NCBI GenBank assembly: GCA_900759715.1
Contig: CAAEXF010000103.1
Coordinates: forward strand, 68,712-132,711
DNA from: Clostridium_AM sp900759715
GTDB taxonomy: Bacteria > Bacillota > Clostridia > Clostridiales > Clostridiaceae
Reading direction: 5' to 3'
Length of the DNA stretch: 64,000 nucleotides
In this document: one piece after another, positions 60,967-64,000 of the stretch
How positions within the stretch are numbered: the stretch's first letter is position 1
Layout: each line of letters starts with the position of its first letter
Notes under the pieces: generated by a model
What the model was told of the DNA's origin: nothing
The model's input: only the letters and a program-made list of their open reading frames with translations
Databases searched by the model: none
Translations under genes and position numbers: made by a program

Positions 60967-62418
60967 TTATGCTACTGTATTTTCAGTTTCTTCTTTATTT
61001 GTCTTTTTAGCTATCATTGGTAGTATTAATCCTAACCCTAATAATACGATTGGAGTTAATACATTAAGTGTTATTTGGAAGTACCATTCACTTGAGTAAG
61101 TTTTAACTCCCTTAGGGAACATACCCATTATACAAGCAAAAGCTGTAAATCCAAAGCACCATAATCCTGCTAGGAATCCAAATGTCTTGTTTTTAGTAAA
61201 CTGATAAGTTGCCTGGAACTTACCTTCTGCAGCTTTCTTTAATGCCATGTAAGCAAAGAATACCCATAAGTATCTTAATGGCATAACTACCGCATTTAAT
61301 CTTAATAGCCAGTTAAATAATGATGTCATATCACCTATTCCAAGTGCAGGCACTATTATAAGTGTTCCAACTAATATTGCAGTTAACTTATATCCGTTAA
61401 CTGGTGTACCATTTTCATTAATCTTAGTTAATGACTTTGGTATGAATCTGTTATCAACATCAGCCAATAAAACTTTTATTGGAGCATCTATTGAGAATGC
61501 TAAAGCTGAAATTTGTGCTAGTGTGTTTGCAATTGCATATATTATTAAGAAAAAGTTTCCTAATCCATAGTATTGTCCTAATTTCTGGAATGAATAGTAT
61601 GCACCATTCATCATTAAGTCTTTTGGAATATTGTTTGGATCAAACATCATTCCCATTGCAAAGGAACCAAGTAATGCTGTTACAGCAACCATTACTGCAA
61701 GAGCTATCATTCCCTTAGGGAAGTCCTTTGAAGGATTTTTCATATTGTTTACATATGGTGATATCTTTTCACATCCACCAACTGCAAATACTAATATTGC
61801 TAAAGTTGTTAAGTAATCAAAGTTAAAGTCTGGCATTAATGCCTTCATGCTGAAGTCGATGTGGTATGTATGAGCTGTAGTTATAGCTGGTGCTGCTATA
61901 GCCAATATTACGTAAAGAATTGACATAACAAACATTGACGTACCTGCTATAGTACCAATTCTCTTTATTGAATTTACACCCTTTGATGATATCCATAAAA
62001 ATAATAAGAAAATTACTAAACACATTGACTGTAGAATCATTGGATTCATATTTTTAACTAGAGATCCGTTTTGCTTAAAAGCCCATCCCAAAGCTATTAA
62101 TACTCCCTGTGGCTTTTGAGCTAAGTAAGGAACGTGAACTACCCAGTATGTCCAACCAGCTAAAAAAGCTAATTTTGTACCGGATGTTGTTTTAATCCAT
62201 GAGCTTACTCCACCCTTACTATCTTTAAAAGTTGATCCCATTTCTCCTACCATTAATGCATATGGTACAAAATACAATGAGAACATTAATATCCATGAAA
62301 CAACTACCTTCATACCTTGGCTTGCGAAACCGTTTACTACATTTCCGAATCCCCAAACACTTACAAAGGCCATCAAGGCAAGGTTGCTCCAACCTAATTT
62401 CTTATTGTTGCTCTCCAT
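60967..62418 (-). CDS. APC-family amino acid permease (YjeM-like)
   Basis: The protein has 483 residues with about 12 membrane helices. VSVWGFGNVVNGFASQGMKV, VGEMGSTFKDSKGGVSSWIK and LVFAVGGCEKISPYVNNMKN (here ILVFAVGGCEKISPYV) are in the same positions as in the permease at 53553. It likely imports or exchanges an amino acid; the substrate is unknown. AGGAGG precedes the ATG. It is a single gene with its own terminator. Confidence 0.88.
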   Translation of the reverse strand: MESNNKKLGWSNLALMAFVSVWGFGNVVNGFASQGMKVVVSWILMFSLYFVPYALMVGEMGSTFKDSKGGVSSWIKTTSGTKLAFLAGWTYWVVHVPYLAQKPQGVLIALGWAFKQNGSLVKNMNPMILQSMCLVIFLLFLWISSKGVNSIKRIGTIAGTSMFVMSILYVILAIAAPAITTAHTYHIDFSMKALMPDFNFDYLTTLAILVFAVGGCEKISPYVNNMKNPSKDFPKGMIALAVMVAVTALLGSFAMGMMFDPNNIPKDLMMNGAYYSFQKLGQYYGLGNFFLIIYAIANTLAQISALAFSIDAPIKVLLADVDNRFIPKSLTKINENGTPVNGYKLTAILVGTLIIVPALGIGDMTSLFNWLLRLNAVVMPLRYLWVFFAYMALKKAAEGKFQATYQFTKNKTFGFLAGLWCFGFTAFACIMGMFPKGVKTYSSEWYFQITLNVLTPIVLLGLGLILPMIAKKTNKEETENTVA

Positions 62419-62756
62419 TCTTTTCTTTCCTCCTTAAATGCAATTCAAATAAGTCCAAAATGAATTATTTAAATCATTAGTGAATTATTCAAATCATTTT
62501 ATTGTTACATATAATATCATGGATTTATTTGCTTGACAACGACATTTTAAAAGGGTTTTTGTATGTATTATCCGCTGATTATCCATTTTCGACTGGATGT
62601 TATTATAAAATTTCAATATTTAATATGTAAACATTTTGTTGCAAATTTATTAATTTAATTTTAATAATTCTACTAACTAGAATAAAATTTAATTTTTTGC
62701 TTATTAAATCATAAATTTAATAATTAAATGTATATTATTTATTAAAATATAAAGTC

Positions 62757-62788
62757 AAACTATTTTTGAAATATTCCAAAAATAGTTT
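62757..62788. terminator. perfect 12-bp hairpin upstream of the second permease
   Basis: AAACTATTTTTG (62757-62768) pairs perfectly with CAAAAATAGTTT (62777-62788). T-rich sequence follows on both strands but no clear T tract. The gene it serves is not obvious. Confidence 0.45.
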
Positions 62789-62822
62789 AATATCTTTTAT
62801 AACAATGTCATTTTTTGCAATA

Positions 62823-62892
62823 TTACGTGTTTTTTATTTCTCCTTCATGGGAGTACTTTTTTGCTTCTTTCAGAACATCTAGTATTTTTTAG
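62823..62892 (-). pseudogene. fragment of an aldehyde dehydrogenase N-terminus
   Basis: The minus strand encodes KILDVLKEAKKYSHEGEIKN followed by Thr and a stop. This is close to residues 8-28 of the aldehyde dehydrogenase at 46389-47777 (KILDVLKKQKEYFYEGETKN), with similar DNA (CAGAACATCTAGTATTTTTT in both). It is a short decayed duplicate or relic of a second dehydrogenase. Confidence 0.55.
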
Positions 62893-63047
62893 CACGTCAA
62901 AAAAAGTAATCACATCTTTAAGTAATTACTCTATTATAAATCATATTAAAGTTCTAAATAGCTTTCAGTATATTTTCTTGCACCTTCTCTAAATATGTAC
63001 AAAGCTCTTTAAATGAATCTTTGCCAGTTCTCTTAAATCTATAATTT

Positions 63048-63164
63048 TTATTTAAGTATCCATCGTATAGCTCTAGGAGCATTTATTACTATTGTTAATA
63101 TGAAAGGAAGCAGCATTGCAGTTGCTATAATAGCCCATACCATGTTTATTGTTACTTTTTTCAA
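63048..63164 (-). CDS. possible 38-residue membrane peptide
   Basis: A TTG-start frame with AGAGGG 7 nt upstream encodes a peptide with one membrane helix (VWAIIATAMLLPFILTIVIN) and a basic tail (APRAIRWILK). No family is recognised. Overlapping frames show an unrelated C-terminal fragment (RTGKDSFKELCTYLEKVQEN), so the area may be decayed. Otherwise the 1.5-kb stretch 62419-63979 holds only hairpins and gene fragments. Confidence 0.35.
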   Translation of the reverse strand: MKKVTINMVWAIIATAMLLPFILTIVINAPRAIRWILK

Positions 63165-63503
63165 ACCCCATCCCTCTTTTCTGCTAATTTTATTTTATTT
63201 GTTGCTTCTATAATATATTGAAATTATTTACAAGGTATGAACTTACTACTAAATTTCTATTACTTTCTTTGATTCTTAGGTTTAGTGGACCACTTTTTTA
63301 TGATCGTTTCTTTAATTTCTATAATAAATTATTTATTACCCAACCCTATGACCTATATTTACCAGAATAATAATACTAATTTTGCACATTCTATTTTTAT
63401 AAAGGCTGTATCATTGAATGCATATCTTTTAATAGTAATATTTGCTGTCAATAAACAGTTTTAATATTGCCTTGATATTGATACAGTTGATACAATCTTT
63501 ATA

Positions 63504-63529
63504 CCAGGGATGAAAATCCCTGGCTTTTT
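63504..63529 (+). terminator. rho-independent-type terminator
   Basis: CCAGGGAT (63504-63511) pairs with ATCCCTGG (63516-63523), followed by CTTTTTA. No intact plus-strand gene precedes it, which supports gene loss in this stretch. Confidence 0.65.
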
Positions 63530-63709
63530 ATCTAAATCATTTTTTCTTACATAGCTATTTCCTAAAATATTATATCCATCGGATTTTTTAATATTATCTT
63601 TTTTCTTTCTTTGTTTTTCTATTTTACATATATCCAAAAGATTTTCTAAATCTAGTACTTGAAAATAAACACTTATAGCACTATCTAATAGAACTTTATT
63701 ATGAAATGA

Positions 63710-63739
63710 AAAGGCACTAGTATTTCTACTAATGCCTTT
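63710..63739. terminator. hairpin, possibly terminator
   Basis: AAAGGCACTAGTA (63710-63722) pairs with TACTAATGCCTTT (63727-63739) with one C-A/G-U position. The minus strand continues TTTTCATTTC. A similar but weaker stem occurs near 63870-63890. Confidence 0.5.
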
Positions 63740-63905
63740 CGAATATATTTAATTATAAGGTTGGTAATTAGCTATAATTTTTATATTTTAATGTTTAGTT
63801 TTGCCCTCACATTTATAGTAACATCAAATTGTATAATATGAGTTATCTTCATGTTAAGACTTTGTAAAAAAATAAGCACCAGTATTTCTACTGAAGTTGT
63901 AAGAT

Positions 63906-63941
63906 TAAAGTAGACATGAAAAAAAGCATGTCTACTTTTTA
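63906..63941 (+). terminator. terminator before the last partial gene
   Basis: AAAGTAGACATG (63906-63917) pairs with CATGTCTACTTT (63926-63937), followed by TTATTT. Confidence 0.7.
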
Positions 63942-63979
63942 TTTGCTATAATTCAAATAAAAGAAAGGATGTGACTAAC

Positions 63980-64000
63980 ATGGTTAGAAAAAAGGGTGGA
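63980..64000 (+). CDS. start of an unidentified gene
   Basis: ATG at 63980 has AAAGGAT 11 nt upstream and opens a frame reading MVRKKGG to the window end. Seven residues are too few to identify it. Basic starts like this occur in REP-associated transposases among others, but that is only a guess. Confidence 0.35.

Larger units (their letters stand above)
63477..63746 (-). pseudogene. open frame without start codon, possible gene remnant
   Basis: A minus-strand frame of about 85 codons is open (e.g. LLDSAISVYFQVLDLENLLD, then KSDGYNILGNSYVRKNDLDK). It has no usable start and is interrupted in sense by hairpins at 63504-63529 and 63710-63739. Its composition looks protein-like, but no family is recognised. 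It may be the tail of a lost gene. Boundaries are approximate. Confidence 0.2.

Noticed and set aside
63200..63460. plus-strand hydrophobic small frames
   Set aside because: They lack good ribosome sites and their composition is what AT-rich non-coding DNA gives (Phe, Ile, Leu, Asn, Tyr).

Overview
The window is AT-rich, with strong AGGAGG-type ribosome sites, frequent TTG and GTG starts, a spore photoproduct lyase, many two-component systems and a class II cyclic di-GMP riboswitch close to the one known from Clostridium acetobutylicum. Together these point to a spore-forming Clostridium (sensu stricto) chromosome. No rRNA, tRNA, CRISPR array or intact transposon was seen. Most genes lie on the minus strand.

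Layout. 0-3 kb: the tail of a polysaccharide deacetylase, a pentapeptide-repeat protein, an AraC/GyrI regulator and a secreted Ig-like protein. 3.5-7.2 kb: an OmpR-type response regulator, its kinase and a secreted beta-propeller-like protein. 7.2-11.4 kb: a roughly 20-bp-period non-coding array, an alpha-barrel protein, an AraC regulator, a SUFU-domain protein, a GNAT remnant and a small Cys-rich protein. 11.5-15.3 kb: a cell-communication region with an orphan sensor kinase, an AgrD-like peptide gene of 45 codons, two small overlapping membrane-protein genes and luxS. 15.4-17.7 kb: a DUF4004/bactofilin operon like yhbDEF of Bacillus. 17.9-23.5 kb: a D-threonate/D-erythronate-type catabolic cluster (DeoR regulator, PdxA2, DUF1537 kinase, GntP permease) ending in a decayed second permease.

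24-31 kb: a lantibiotic-type ABC exporter, a KimA-like permease and a second two-component system. 31-38.5 kb: LysE, SplB, TetR/DegV with a clear operator, an acetyltransferase, two Fe-S proteins and LysR. 38.7-41.9 kb: deoxyribonucleoside uptake and breakdown (nupC, deoC, deoR). 42-47.8 kb: LysE, an SGNH lipoprotein, a fused HsdM-HsdS methylase without a nuclease, and an aldehyde dehydrogenase. 47.9-49.9 kb: a third two-component system. 50.5-56.1 kb: lacZ with an APC-family permease and a divergent AraC regulator. 56.3-58.5 kb: a second peptide-type ABC exporter. 58.8-60.7 kb: a chemoreceptor gene behind a cyclic di-GMP-II riboswitch. 61-62.4 kb: a second APC permease. 62.4-64 kb: gene fragments and hairpins.

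The most unusual content is non-coding. There are two families of nested, modular palindromic repeats. One family, and one member of the other, begins at the stop codon of the gene before it. One hairpin keeps its pairing through compensatory changes. A repeat family carries a strand-specific terminator, and a 120-bp MITE-like element has matching 4-bp flanks. The best candidate for a little-described system is the agr-like locus, which has a peptide precursor, an AgrC-like membrane half lacking a kinase domain and a separate kinase, but no AgrB processing peptidase in view.
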